Assembly: GCA_947650365.1 (NCBI GenBank) | Contig: OX393550.1 | Location: 101,335,472-101,399,471, forward strand | Origin: Chamaelirium japonicum | Taxonomy: Eukaryota > Streptophyta > Magnoliopsida > Liliales > Melanthiaceae | DNA: 64,000 nucleotides | Direction: 5' to 3' | In this document: positions 45,901 through 55,661 of the stretch, in pieces | Numbering within the stretch: the first letter of the stretch is position 1 | How the letters are laid out: each line of letters begins with the position of its first letter | The notes under the pieces: generated by a model | Seen by the model: only the letters and a program-made list of their open reading frames with translations | Databases searched by the model: none | Told to the model about the DNA's origin: nothing | Made by a program: the position numbers and the translations under genes

Positions 45901-46789
45901 TGTGAAGTGTGAAGGTATGTATTGTTATTAACCGACTAATATCATATACTTATTGACATTTATGCTGTGAAGAAGACCTCACCATGAACGGGCTGACATG
46001 CAAAGGCTTCGCAACCAAATCCGACCTGGGATTGAAGACAAACCTCACTCGCTCCCCCCAAGGCGTGTTCGTCACCTGAATACCCGCAAATCGATAACCA
46101 TGACCACCAAGTAAAAGAAACAATTTTGGCATTGCATTTCATCGATTCTTAAGAATGAGAAAGCCCAAGAATCAGGAAGCGCTCACCTCGGCGATGCACG
46201 CCGCGAGACGATGGGGAGGCCCTTCTTCCTCCTCCTCTCGGGCCACGTCATAGCAGTAGTAGACGCTCAGTGGGTTCTGTTCGTATCCCACGCTCGCTGG
46301 GATCGTCAAGAGGAGCCTGGAATTTCCCTTCTTTGGGTGAGCTTTCTCTTTCAACACACCCAACCCACAATGTAATGGGTTGGGATTGGAATCGGATTTT
46401 GATCAGAGGGATCTGATAGGAAGAGGAGGAGAGGGTGGGATTTGGTTGCTGGATTGGGAGAATTACACTGGTCCATCTGTGGCGGCGACCTGGCGAGCTC
46501 GATCGGCGGAGAGGTGGGACGGCTGGGGGGCGAGATCGAGGTCGAAGAGGGCGTAGCGGACGGAATACTCGAAGGCGTTGTGGACGGGCCTCCTCCTCAC
46601 GTGCCGCACTTGACCCTCGTAGAGTCTGACGGCGGCGGCGGCGGCCCCTCCTCCTGCTCCTCCTCGAGAGAAAGCGGAGAGGCAGCGGGAGAGGTGAAGG
46701 GGGAGGGATCTGACGGCCAATACGAGGGAGAGGAGGGATGCTGTCACGGCGGTGGAGGCGATAGAGCAGAGTAAGTACAGGCCCTCCAT
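29169..46789 (-). CDS. DUF1365-family protein, five coding exons over 17.6 kb
   Basis: Exons 46789-46467, 46316-46187, 46075-45983, 43786-43583 and 29378-29169 join in frame at GT-AG sites to give 319 residues and a TGA stop. The product has a hydrophobic N-terminal segment (about residues 4-27), likely a membrane anchor. The DUF1365 core follows: [18 protein letters not shown] (56-73), [20 protein letters not shown] (113-132), [26 protein letters not shown] and [16 protein letters not shown]. It ends [11 protein letters not shown]1365 proteins occur in bacteria and plants; no catalysed reaction is established. The 319-aa length is normal to my knowledge for the plant proteins. No internal stop or frameshift exists, so it appears functional. 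Intron 4 (29379-43582) is about 14.2 kb of transposon sequence. A hAT MITE sits 138 bp upstream of the ATG. Confidence 0.92.
29379..29723. other. Start of intron 4 side next to exon 5, no element recognised
   Basis: Unique-looking sequence between exon 5 and the first LTR. It includes GAACTAGAGCCACTCG-like mixed sequence with no gene. Confidence 0.4.
29724..29967 (-). repeat. Short LTR (244 bp), minus orientation
   Basis: The ends are TGTTGGTACA and CTCTTAACA (TG...CA). It adjoins a polypurine tract at 29970-29990 (minus strand GGGGGGGAGGGGG type), so it is a 3' LTR of a minus-strand element extending right. A common block order (CCTATAT/AAAGGAT, GGTCAC, GTGAG) links it loosely to the LTR at 33630. 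Confidence 0.6.
29968..31523. other. Presumed internal region of a decayed LTR element, no domain found
   Basis: It contains C-run tracts at 29970 and 30156, and a plus-strand stretch rich in GAAGAGCnAnG repeats (30540-30770). That stretch yields charged, coiled-coil-like or Ser/His-rich frames on the two strands. None matches gag or pol by eye. Confidence 0.4.
31524..31852 (+). repeat. About 170-bp tandem duplication
   Basis: GAGATCGCCTATAnATAATC ... TTGTAACCCA ... GGTGCTTGA at 31529-31680 repeats at 31700-31850 with roughly one in ten bases changed. Confidence 0.8.
31960..32800. repeat. GTCGAT/GTCGGT-rich element, ends unresolved
   Basis: The left part is dense in TGTCGnT and the right part in the complement ACCGAnA, so the two flanks form a weak inverted repeat around an AT-rich centre. 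The right edge ends AACATTTAAAACCTTGG, which resembles the CAAGGTTTTAAAT hAT terminus seen at 32975. Confidence 0.45.
32975..33229. mobile_element. hAT MITE family H2 (255 bp)
   Basis: The ends are CAAGGTTTAAAATC and the complement of CAGGGTTTTAAATC. The exact 8-bp duplication GTTGTTGG lies at 32967-32974 and 33230-33237. The interior is made of ACCGGTACGTACCGG-type palindromic units. Minus-strand frames through it are artefacts. Confidence 0.93.
33238..33629. other. No gene seen
   Basis: GGTTGATTCAAGCAACA recurs three times (about 33536, 33566, 33609) next to the copia LTR. Otherwise unassigned. Confidence 0.4.
33630..34235 (-). mobile_element. Truncated Ty1-copia 3' end: RNase H plus LTR
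   Basis: On the minus strand [28 protein letters not shown], a TAG, then [11 protein letters not shown] and ADFFTK give the C-terminal copia RNase H. A polypurine tract (GAGGGGGGG) and a 171-bp LTR (33630-33800, ends TGTTAGA) follow. The upstream boundary at about 34235 falls abruptly in a DUF1985/ULP1-type exon. The element is 5' truncated and has removed the rest of that gene. Confidence 0.88.
34236..36634 (-). pseudogene. Decayed DUF1985/ULP1-type transposon-derived gene, truncated
   Basis: The frame from the ATG at 36634, directly after an intron acceptor, has a basic Gly/Arg start, KKKKRK, and a DUF1985-like stretch ([20 protein letters not shown]). It continues after frameshifts with [24 protein letters not shown], and a spliced exon 35651-35520 ([12 protein letters not shown]). 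A coiled-coil exon follows (35413-35090; repeats of SSLEEKxEKxF), then a Lys/Glu-rich exon (35010-34545), then [12 protein letters not shown] joined to [16 protein letters not shown] (34302). That last motif precedes the C48/ULP1 protease domain in plant DUF1985 proteins, which are carried by some Mutator-like elements. The protease itself is missing, cut by copia sequence at 34235. Splice sites look good, but at least three frame changes show it is dead. Confidence 0.75.
36965..37370 (-). repeat. Three imperfect 150-165-bp tandem units
   Basis: The block AAGAGAAATTAAGGC ... TTTGGGGAGTGAAATATG ... AGAGAACTAAGTTGTA repeats three times upstream of the DUF1985-type gene. Confidence 0.8.
37636..37775 (+). 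repeat. 53-bp tandem repeat, about 2.6 units
   Basis: The unit begins GACGAAGCCTCAACGACGGT and contains GCCGGTTGAAATGGAGGCGG. Two full units and one partial unit are nearly identical. Confidence 0.85.
37945..38838 (+). repeat. Direct repeats bounding a 0.85-kb segment
   Basis: TTGAGAGTTGGTGGCCATTT followed by CGGTAAAAACCTC is present at about 37952-37986 and exactly again at 38806-38840. Between them lie variants of TTTGTCGATTTCGTTCnTTTTTCGTCCTAA and a tandem GGGGTGAAGTnnAGGAGTCnTTGAAA repeat (38486-38575). The two copies could be terminal repeats of a small element or a duplication. Confidence 0.6.
38841..39450. other. No gene seen (intron 4)
   Basis: AT-rich, no recognised element. Confidence 0.4.
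39459..40034. mobile_element. hAT element family H3 (576 bp)
   Basis: The ends are CTATGAAGCACCGACAC and the complement of CTAAGAAGCATGGACAC. The 8-bp duplication CCCATACC lies at 39451-39458 and 40035-40042. The arms are rich in GTGTCCGTGTCCGACACGTG. A short AT array sits at 39905-39930. No transposase is encoded. Confidence 0.92.
40440..43140 (-). mobile_element. Decayed Ty3-gypsy element with about 0.6-kb direct repeats
   Basis: About 40530-41090 and 42530-43110 align in the same order (TCATAGAT(A/G)AATTGAG, CAnATTCnGT(C/T)AT(A/G)GnCATGAAACTTGAATCA) with many indels, consistent with old LTRs. The plus sequence GACTCTGATACCTA at 42472-42485 is the complement of an initiator-Met primer site and abuts a TGATATCTC terminus at 42490. 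The right repeat is therefore the 5' LTR of a minus-strand element. The internal region is too short for a full pol. It lies in intron 4. Confidence 0.65.
41930..42380 (-). pseudogene. Gypsy gag-protease remnant
   Basis: On the minus strand a segment reads [20 protein letters not shown]. It matches the retropepsin core (I-D-G-G-S-x-x-N) of plant Ty3-gypsy elements. Upstream is a piece with [19 protein letters not shown]. Stops and frame changes are frequent. Confidence 0.6.
43107..43150 (+). repeat. (GT)n(GA)n compound microsatellite
   Basis: About 11 GT units, ATA, then about 7 GA units. Confidence 0.95.
43583..43786 (-). CDS. DUF1365 gene, exon 4
   Basis: Acceptor AAATGCAG|G, donor GGCAG|GTAAAT, 68 codons. 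It encodes [14 protein letters not shown] through [10 protein letters not shown] to the Trp-rich [16 protein letters not shown]. Intron 3 (43787-45982) is 2.2 kb and holds an LTR-element remnant. Confidence 0.93.
43800..44430. other. Intron 3, no element recognised
   Basis: AT-rich intronic sequence upstream of exon 4 on the minus strand. Confidence 0.4.
44430..45420 (+). mobile_element. 5' end of a decayed LTR element in intron 3
   Basis: TATATAAGAGGGGCCTC (about 44817) looks like an LTR TATA region. At about 44985 TTGACATCAGAGTGAGGC is a degraded initiator-Met primer site (family TTGGTATCAGAGC). Leader sequence follows. No second LTR or pol domain was found, so it is a truncated remnant opposite to the gene. 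Confidence 0.55.
45440..45580. repeat. GACTAGTCCCC repeat cluster
   Basis: Four GACTAGTC or CGACTAG motifs and two CCCCAGGC(G/A)G(T/C)ATT strings within 120 bp form short palindromes. Origin unclear. Confidence 0.5.
45983..46075 (-). CDS. DUF1365 gene, exon 3
   Basis: Acceptor TATTCAG|G, donor ATG|GTGAGG, 31 codons in phase 0 on both sides. It encodes [16 protein letters not shown] and [13 protein letters not shown], the most conserved part of the family. Confidence 0.93.
46187..46316 (-). CDS. DUF1365 gene, exon 2
   Basis: Acceptor TTCCAG|G, donor GAG|GTGAGC. It encodes [20 protein letters not shown], then a Glu-rich insert and CIAE. Intron 1 is 150 bp. Confidence 0.92.
46467..46789 (-). 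CDS. DUF1365 gene, exon 1
   Basis: It runs from ATG (context GAGAAGATGGAGG) to the donor GT|GTAATT. It encodes the hydrophobic anchor, an Ala/Gly linker and the first DUF1365 motif. It is GC-rich, and a plus-strand frame across it is its shadow. It ends in phase 2; the next exon completes a Val codon. Confidence 0.92.
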
Positions 46790-46926
46790 CTTCTCCCGCT
46801 TTCTTTCTCAGGCCGGTGGATGGGTCCGTTGCGGCGCGGGCCGGACCTGTACCCGGGAAGTGACATGGGATGGCAGGTAAACGGGTTTGGCGGGTTACCC
46901 GACCCGATTAGAACATGTATGGGATG
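46790..46926 (-). promoter_or_regulatory. Proximal promoter/5' UTR of the DUF1365 gene
   Basis: Only 137 bp separate the ATG from the hAT MITE end. The stretch is GC-rich without an obvious TATA box. Either the promoter is TATA-less and very short, or the MITE contributes to it. Confidence 0.45.
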
Positions 46927-47342
46927 TAGGGGTGGCAATGGCCCAATGGGTTGTGTCTAGTGTCGTGTCGTGTCCAAAACCCCTAGACCCGAACCCGACC
47001 CGTGAATAAACGGGTAGACCCGGTAAGACCAGTTTACCACCCGGGTCTATACAATCGACCCGATCCGACCCAATCCGACTCGACCCGACCTGACCCGAAA
47101 GACCCGCTGGTATGATATATTATAGTATCAGATTCCGGGTAGACCCGACCCGACACGACTCGTTGAATAGTAAACGGGTCTTCCCGGGTCTACCGTGTCC
47201 AGACCCTAAACTCGGACCCGACCCGTTTATTAAACGGGTCTATCGTGTCGACCCATTTACGACCCGAACCCGTTTAGCCCTGACCAAGACCCGCTAACTT
47301 CGTGTCAGGTCCGCCGTGTCGGGTCCGAAATTGCCAGCCCTA
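46927..47342. mobile_element. hAT MITE family H1, copy 2 (416 bp), upstream of the DUF1365 gene
   Basis: Same ends and interior as the copy at 26959-27415. The duplication ATGGGATG lies at 46919-46926 and 47343-47350. Confidence 0.93.
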
Positions 47343-47350
47343 ATGGGATG

Positions 47351-49070
47351 AGATTAAATAGGTTTTGGAGGATATGAGATTTTTTTTTTCTTTAGAAAGA
47401 AAATTGATCATATTTGGATCGGGATCAAGTTTATCCCATCCCATCTTGAACATGATTCGATTAAAATTAGGGGTAATGTGTCTTAGGTTCTTGCAGCGGA
47501 TGTTGTGTTAGCTAAAGAAAAGGCTAACATTTTGGTTAAGTGAAAAGCCGCTCCATAACTAATTTATTTTAATATAACTATAAGTGTTTGATTTATTTGG
47601 TATTTTTTTTTATTACTTTTTATTTTTATCGAGATAATAGTGGGCCGTCTTTGGTGGTAACACAATCGGTGTGGATGACAAAATTGGTCTAGAGCATCCA
47701 TATTGGGTATGGACGTCCATATCCGGTGTGTTTTTAGCGATGGGGTTGACACTCGAAAGCTGCTTGCTTTTATTTGATTTATATCATAACCACAATCTAT
47801 TATAATTAGCTTATTGGAAAGGTAATTTTTATCACTATTTAAAAGATTACTATCCTCATATGAAAGAAATATATATATGTAATACAAAATATATTTAAAC
47901 AATATATGTATATATCCAAAATATAGATATTTGCTTGAAGTATGTTTTGATTTTGACAAAACACAGACGATTTTGTTTATTCGCGACCGATGCATCTACT
48001 AAGAACTCTTGGAATAATTTTCCTCCGTTTAAGATTGCGGAATATTTTGTTGGGCAAGTGCTGAAATCCATATTTGTAAATTCAAAAACTACGGACAAAA
48101 ACAAAACTCACACACAAATGTAGGCAAATAATAGACACAATATGCTAGTCGGACATGGATGTAAAAAATTATGCATGTGAGTGGCGAGATAGGAGACGCA
48201 AACCAACGTGCGACGACATAAGGGGGAAGTAGGAGAGAGGTGCCTACATCGGCACATGACGAATAAAAGGGAGTAGGGTCATCGGGAGGGGAAAGGGTGA
48301 TGCACTACTGTGAGAGAGAGGTCGATGCGCCATCATGAATAAGAGGATAATGTGCTACCTTTGAGGAGGAACGATGATCTGTTGCTAAGGAGGAGGAGGA
48401 GGATGACATGTCACCGAGGAAGAAGACGATGTGTCACTGATTCGAGAGTCGAGGCATCGTGGGGAAGAGATAGTAGATACACCGCCGTCATGGAGGAGGA
48501 GACCAGACATAGGTTTCGAGAAGAAGACCTTGAGTCATCATAATGGGAGGATAGAATAGAATTTCCATGGAGAAGAGGGATAAAAGAGGATTTGGGGGTT
48601 GGTTTCAAACCATACTTATCTTTATAATTTTTTTGCATGGAAACTATAGGGATAATTTTATAGGATTCTTGAAGTAAAGAAGGCAGCAATAAGATGTCAT
48701 GAAGATCATGGAGGATGAGGTGGAGATCATGGTGAAGTTGGTTCCAATAAAGGAGAGAGTGGAGAGACATATGAGGGAGGTGAGGAAAGAGAAAGAGAAC
48801 ATGGGTGATGGCATCCCACATCTTTGCGCTTCCTTCATACAGACTTTTTTTTTAGAGTCCCACAAGTTTGTTAGACTGACCCAGAAATGGTTTTTCTTTT
48901 TTGGGCTTGGGCAGGACTTGGGTGTGATACATGGATGGCAAGTCTTATGCATGCCACTTAGCAAGTTGTTGGTGCATTTCATTAACATAGATAGATACTA
49001 ACGGGACAAAACCTCCACACCAAAGCATAACATACAGGGAAACAAAAGACAATATGATTTATTTTTCAGA
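47351..49070. other. Intergenic, no gene seen
   Basis: AT-rich to 48130, then a purine-rich GAGGAGG tract (48200-48580) whose Arg/Glu-rich frames are composition artefacts, then mixed sequence. Confidence 0.45.
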
Positions 49071-49082
49071 TATATCGAAAGG

Positions 49083-49500
49083 TTGATAAAACAATATAAA
49101 AATTTTAATGCAATTTATTATCGATCATTGTCTATTTATTATATTCTAAATTGGTTTTAGTATTTTGTTATATACATCAAACTTGAACTGAAGTAAATAA
49201 GCTAGCAAATAATATTATGAATTGAAGAGAGAACTATGGATATATAGCGAAAGATATCTATCCATTAATGTTGCATTAGTATCATGTGTTAACAAAACAA
49301 TACAAAAAATTTAATACAATTTATTATCGATCACTGTCTATTTATTATATTCTAAATTGGTTCTAGTATTCTGTTATATACATCAAACTTGAACTGAAGT
49401 AAATAAGCTAGCAAATAATATTATGAATTGAAGAGAAAATTATGGATACATAGTGAAAGATACCTATCAATTAATGTTGTATTAGTATCATGTGTAGATT
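49083..49500 (+). repeat. About 202-bp tandem duplication
   Basis: TTATTATCGATCA(T/C)TGTCTA ... TAGTATCATGTGT occurs at 49091-49289 and 49293-49495 with about ten differences. It is AT-rich and non-coding. Confidence 0.9.
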
Positions 49501-49942
49501 AAAAAATTTCATACAGTTCATAGTAATCCAAGTGCTTGCATCCAAAACCATATTTTTTTGATTGAGTTAATTGGTTTAATCCATAAATGTGAAACATAAC
49601 CCATTTAGTTTTTTAGTTTTGTGTAGCCAAGAAAACTGAAAGTATTCGAACTAAATCTTTGTTTCAAACGAATGGTAAACAATGATCCCAATATCATTGT
49701 TTGCAATCTTTTCTCTTAGTTTGTAATATGCCAATCACGAATCTCGTGCCCCTCAAAACTGGTCATGAGATTGAGGGGGCAACGGGAATATGAAGACAAG
49801 GAATTCCCACCCCTAGTTGATGTCGGACTAATTGCTCAACACGCAGAGCACGTTTCAACGGGGACGTACCCGCATGCGGAGGGGCGTTTCAATAGGGAGA
49901 AAGTGGGTTACAACGAGGCCACTCGAAGGAGACAAAGTGAAA

Positions 49943-49946
<4 letters not shown>
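49501..49946. other. No gene seen
   Basis: A plus-strand frame from 49765 has an ordinary-looking 60-residue start but runs into the CT array. No family is recognised. Confidence 0.4.
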
Positions 49947-50000
<54 letters not shown>

Positions 50001-50027
50001 TCTCTCTCTTTCTCTCTCTCTCTCTCT
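49947..50027 (+). repeat. (CT)n microsatellite
   Basis: About 80 bp of CT with CCCT and CTTT interruptions, followed by GCGCGC/ACACAC. Confidence 0.97.
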
Positions 50028-50476
50028 GGATGTGCGCGCGCACACACACGAACTTCTCTTGATTCTTAACAAATTTGAATAAAGACCTCCCAATATTTCT
50101 ATTTATGTTATTTTCTTTATAATAATATCATTATAATATCAAATATTAAGTAGCTAATAATAGTTAAAAGCACATTCACTAGTTCTCAAATCTCAAGGGC
50201 TCAAATTCATCCACTTCTATTATGCAAATACCAATTATTATGGTGCAAATCAGTTAAAGTGCCGCTAGTGCCCTATAGCCTATTGTTGTGCATGCGCAAT
50301 GTGGGGCGATGCACTACATCGGATATGGATCAAGTGCACAACAAAACACTATCCTCTTGTTCATTCTATGGGGTAGGATTTCGTGCCGTCGTACATGACC
50401 CTCCTCCAACAGTATGTCGATTGAAGGTTTTACCATTTGGGATGTGGCGCGCTTCAAAGTGCTAAGTTGTAAGTTG

Positions 50477-51060
50477 CTAGGTTGTCACACAAGCACAGTA
50501 GGGTAGAAGAAAGTTGACGCTAGATGTGGTGATAAAGTTTGGCCGAATCCTACGACTCCGTGCAGTAAGACACAACCTTTGAATCCACTATCTTTGAATG
50601 AAGTGGAGCTACTCTCGACAAGACGAGGAGTACTTCTTACAAGATGACAAAGGATGGAGAGGAAATCTGAAAACCAAAAAGCTCAAGAAGCCCTGGAAAA
50701 CAGAAAGTGGGAATATGGTTTTGATTTTGGGATATGGAATAATTTACAGGGTCTACTATTTATAGAGGTTTGGTTTATCTAGGAAATATTTTAAGAATAT
50801 TTCCAAGAATATCCGGGGTTTGGTAAATACCCGCGGGGATTTACCAGACCCTAGATAATATAAGTGGGCCCCAGGTAGGGCTGCGGATCCCACCGTCGTA
50901 TTAGTGGATCCCAAGCAAGGCTGTGGATCCCACTGTCATACAAGTGGACCCCAAGCAGGAATGCGGGTCCCACCGTCGTGCTCGTGGGCCCCGGACAGGA
51001 CTGCGGGTCCCACTGCAAAGCGTTAGCTAGATTTTGCACCCACACATTAATTCCATACAA
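50477..51060 (-). promoter_or_regulatory. LTR-like promoter region with four 40-bp upstream repeats
   Basis: The minus strand reads CTATAAATAG at 50756-50765. About 100 bp upstream on that strand, 50864-51023 is four tandem 40-bp units (GTGGGCCCCAGGTAGGGCTG-type). TATA box plus upstream tandem repeats is the layout of a U3 region. No partner LTR or coding region was found, so this is an inference from layout alone. Confidence 0.45.
50864..51023 (+). repeat. Four 40-bp tandem units
   Basis: Each unit has GTGG(G/A)(C/T)CCC near its start and GCGG(A/G)TCCCAC(C/T)GT in its middle. Divergence is 15-30% between units. Confidence 0.9.
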
Positions 51061-51074
51061 ATTAGCTAGAGGAG

Positions 51075-52014
<940 letters not shown>

Positions 52015-52015
52015 T

Positions 52016-52466
<451 letters not shown>

Positions 52467-52469
<3 letters not shown>

Positions 52470-52863
52470 AAAAGGGATGTTGGACCTGAGGTGCAGCGTC
52501 GTTGCTGCACCTCAGGCATTGTTTGACCATCCTAGAAGTTTTAAAATTTGATAAAATTTGGTGAGGGTGTTGTCTAGGGTAAGATGATTATCCTCACCAA
52601 TTTTCATCAAATTCCAAAACTTCTAAGGGTTCAAATGGTCGAAGCAAAATCAGTCGTTCACATTTACCGTTAAAATCTATAGATTTTGCTTCGACCATTT
52701 GACCCCCTTAGAAGTTTTGGAATTTGATAAAAATTGGTGAGGATAATCATCTTACCCTAGACAACACCCTTACCAAATTTCATTAAATTCCAAAACTTGT
52801 AGGGGGGTAAACAAGCTAGAGGTGCAGCAACGATGCTACACCTCGGGTGCAGACTCCCCGCCC

Positions 52864-52865
<2 letters not shown>
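52467..52865. mobile_element. Hairpin element F (399 bp)
   Basis: Starts GGGAAAAGGGATGTTGG and ends GACTCCCCGCCCCC. The arms contain AGGTGCAGCGTCGTTGCTGC / its complement, then AGAAGTTTTGGAATTTGATA and the complement, to a centre near 52665. Interior unrelated to A-D. Confidence 0.88.
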
Positions 52866-53372
<507 letters not shown>

Positions 53373-53376
<4 letters not shown>

Positions 53377-53711
53377 CAAAGTTATCATCCAACTAAGAGA
53401 GAATTGAAGCTAAAGATGTTAGATGAAAACATCTCACTTTGGTCAAAAAGTTTTGGTGAGAAGTCTAAAATCAAACTTTTAAATGACAGTTCAAAACTCA
53501 AGATAAAACCACTCCTTATTTTTTATTTTAAACCAATGATAAAATACCACATTCTACATTATATTCACCATACCCAACAAGAACAACTAACTATTTTGTG
53601 CAGATATGCACCACCAGTGTCTCGGATCCAACAGTCAAAGACAATGATGATCAAGTTGGCTCGAATTGATCAACCTCAAGATGTATGAAAGATAAGAAAT
53701 GGGTATATATA
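53373..53711. other. No gene seen
   Basis: A 94-codon plus-strand frame from 53404 has no recognisable features and ordinary AT-rich codon content. Confidence 0.4.
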
Positions 53712-53803
53712 TAGGGGTGCAACTTAATTGGTCCATGTCAAATCGAGAGCCAAACAAACCAACAGACGCCAAACTGAACCAAACCAGACCGACTTGTACC
53801 CCT
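53712..53803. mobile_element. Small MITE (92 bp)
   Basis: TAGGGGTGCAAC and the complement of TAGGGGTACAAG end it. Inside are CCAAACn repeats typical of hAT MITEs. The target duplication is not clear. Confidence 0.55.
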
Positions 53804-54609
53804 AAATGCAACCAAAACTTTAATTTGCTAATTTGAACAATAATAATTGATATTGGCATAATAGAAATGGATGGACCCAACCATGATTATAAAATTGTTG
53901 GACTGGAGTGGACGGTTGGCCCAAACGGTGCTTTGAGCACCCATTGGCTAAGTGGGCATGGGCGGTTTTTGGCATGACAGTTGGACCAATGAGTGCTTTC
54001 TAGCACCCGTTGGCTAGTGAACTAGTGCATCACATTGGCAACCAAGGGGTGCCTCTAGTTCTATAAAAGAAGGCTCCTACCAGCCTTGAAAATTGACATT
54101 TCAAAACAGAGCCCATCTTTCTCTTCTCCTACAAACAAAAATGCCAGAATTGTTCTAATTGTGTTCAAGTTTTAAAAGTGGTTTCTTCATCTTTACTGAG
54201 TGCAGAATCATATAGGCTTGTTGTCTCCTGGGAGCGATTCGCTGGTAACCGTACAACCGTCTCACTTTGTAAGAGGGGGTGGATAACACTTTAAAGAAAG
54301 TGTATTCGATATTTGATTCAAGTCTAGATTGTATGGCCTCCTCCCATCTACTCCAACAATTTAAAACATTATCCATGGAGACCGAAACCACCGTCTCCCC
54401 CGTCAAATTGTTGAGAATATCTCAACGTGGGTGTTTATTAAGCATAGTTTAACAAAATTATGGGAGAGATTATTGCACACCCAAATCATGATTTTTGTGG
54501 ATCGTGATTTTTTTGAGACATGGAGTATTTAGATTTTTTACATATTCAAAGTGTATATCGTATTCATGTCTGAAGAAGTCTATTTTACTCCAAGTACCAC
54601 ACCCTTTGG
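53804..54609. other. Possible LTR-like region, no gene
   Basis: CTATAAAAGAAGGCTCCTAC at about 54060 resembles an LTR TATA region, with paired GTGCTTTnnAGCACCC(A/G)TTGGCTA repeats upstream. The minus-strand 83-codon frame 54406-54155 has no recognised domain. Confidence 0.35.
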
Positions 54610-55431
54610 GCTTGTTTGTTTTTCGGACCCGTAAAGTAAAAGCTAGTAATTCGGATGTGGGCTAGTAAATCTCTCAGATCGACTAGTAAATCTGATTTAC
54701 TTCTTGTTGTTTGTACTGACTAGTAAAGTAAACCATTACTTTTGGACGACTGTTTGGATTGGCCAGTAAAGTAAATCAGAAATAAATCTACCAGTTGCTT
54801 GCCATCGCCATTGTCCACCACCTCTCGCCGGCCACCAACAAACCTGTCACCACGCCATCGGCCACAGTCCACCACCCGGTGCCAGCCACCACCCTTGCCG
54901 ACCACCGGTCGCCCGTCGTCGCACTGTCGGCTACCACCCGCCGCAGCCCACTGGCCGCACAGTGGCAAGCGGTGGCGGGTGGTGGCAGACGGGCTGCGGC
55001 GGTGCAAGGTGACCGGCGAGGGTGGTGGTGACCGACAAGGTGGTGGTGGACGGCGGGGTGGTGGTGGCCCGGCGGGGTGGTGGGCGACGACGGGGTGGTG
55101 GTGGACGGTCGGGTGGTGGACAGCGGGGTGATGGGCGACAGGGTAGCGGCCGACGGCTGCTGACAAGGCCACATGTCACTCCCCAAACAGTTAAATCTAT
55201 TATGTGATGTTCTCTCGATTGTGTCATTGGCTGACGTGGCATGGTCAATAGAGCCTTTTATTAGTAAATCAAAAGTTTTACTTGGCTTTTTCCAAGTAAA
55301 ACTTTTTGGCTACTAGTAAGTCTCCTACCATTTACTTTACTATATCTTTTTGAATCCAAACAACAGCAAAGTAAACTTTTTTATCCGATTTACTCTACTT
55401 GTTAGCATGTTGACCGAATACAAACAGGTCC
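54610..55431. mobile_element. Foldback element with GTGG-rich core (822 bp)
   Basis: The ends are GGGCTTGTTTGT and the complement of GGACCTGTTTGT. Arms with AGTAAAGTAAAnC and TTTGGATT motifs pair imperfectly. The core (54790-55165) is CCACC/GGTGG-rich and itself inverted. The GGGCnTGTTTG terminus recalls plant PIF/Harbinger (Tourist-like) or hAT MITEs; the target duplication is undetermined. Confidence 0.7.
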
Positions 55432-55590
55432 TTATTAAGAGGTGCATTCATATTTAAAAAGTAGTTGTGTTGTTCAAGAGTCACCACCCCTATGAAAAAA
55501 AACACATTTTTGGAATGTCCATTGGAAGTCTTTACAAGAAGACTTAATCTACTTCTCGACTCATCGAATCCTTCAATTGCACCCAGTTTG

Positions 55591-55593
<3 letters not shown>

Positions 55594-55658
<65 letters not shown>
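55594..55658 (+). repeat. (CT)n microsatellite
   Basis: Pure CT for about 65 bp. Confidence 0.97.

Positions 55659-55661
<3 letters not shown>

Noticed and set aside
46435..46774. Plus-strand frames of 64 and 110 codons
   Set aside because: They are shadows of exon 1 of the DUF1365 gene, which has conserved motifs and splice sites on the minus strand.
48352..48543. Arg-rich plus-strand frame
   Set aside because: Low-complexity GAGGAGG tract; no conserved features.
53880..54420. Possible endogenous plant pararetrovirus segment
   Set aside because: A TATA-like leader is present but no coat, movement or RT motif was found; an LTR-like origin or nothing is more economical.
54720..55248. Overlapping proline-rich frames on both strands
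   Set aside because: They come from the CCACC-rich core of the foldback element; no family match.
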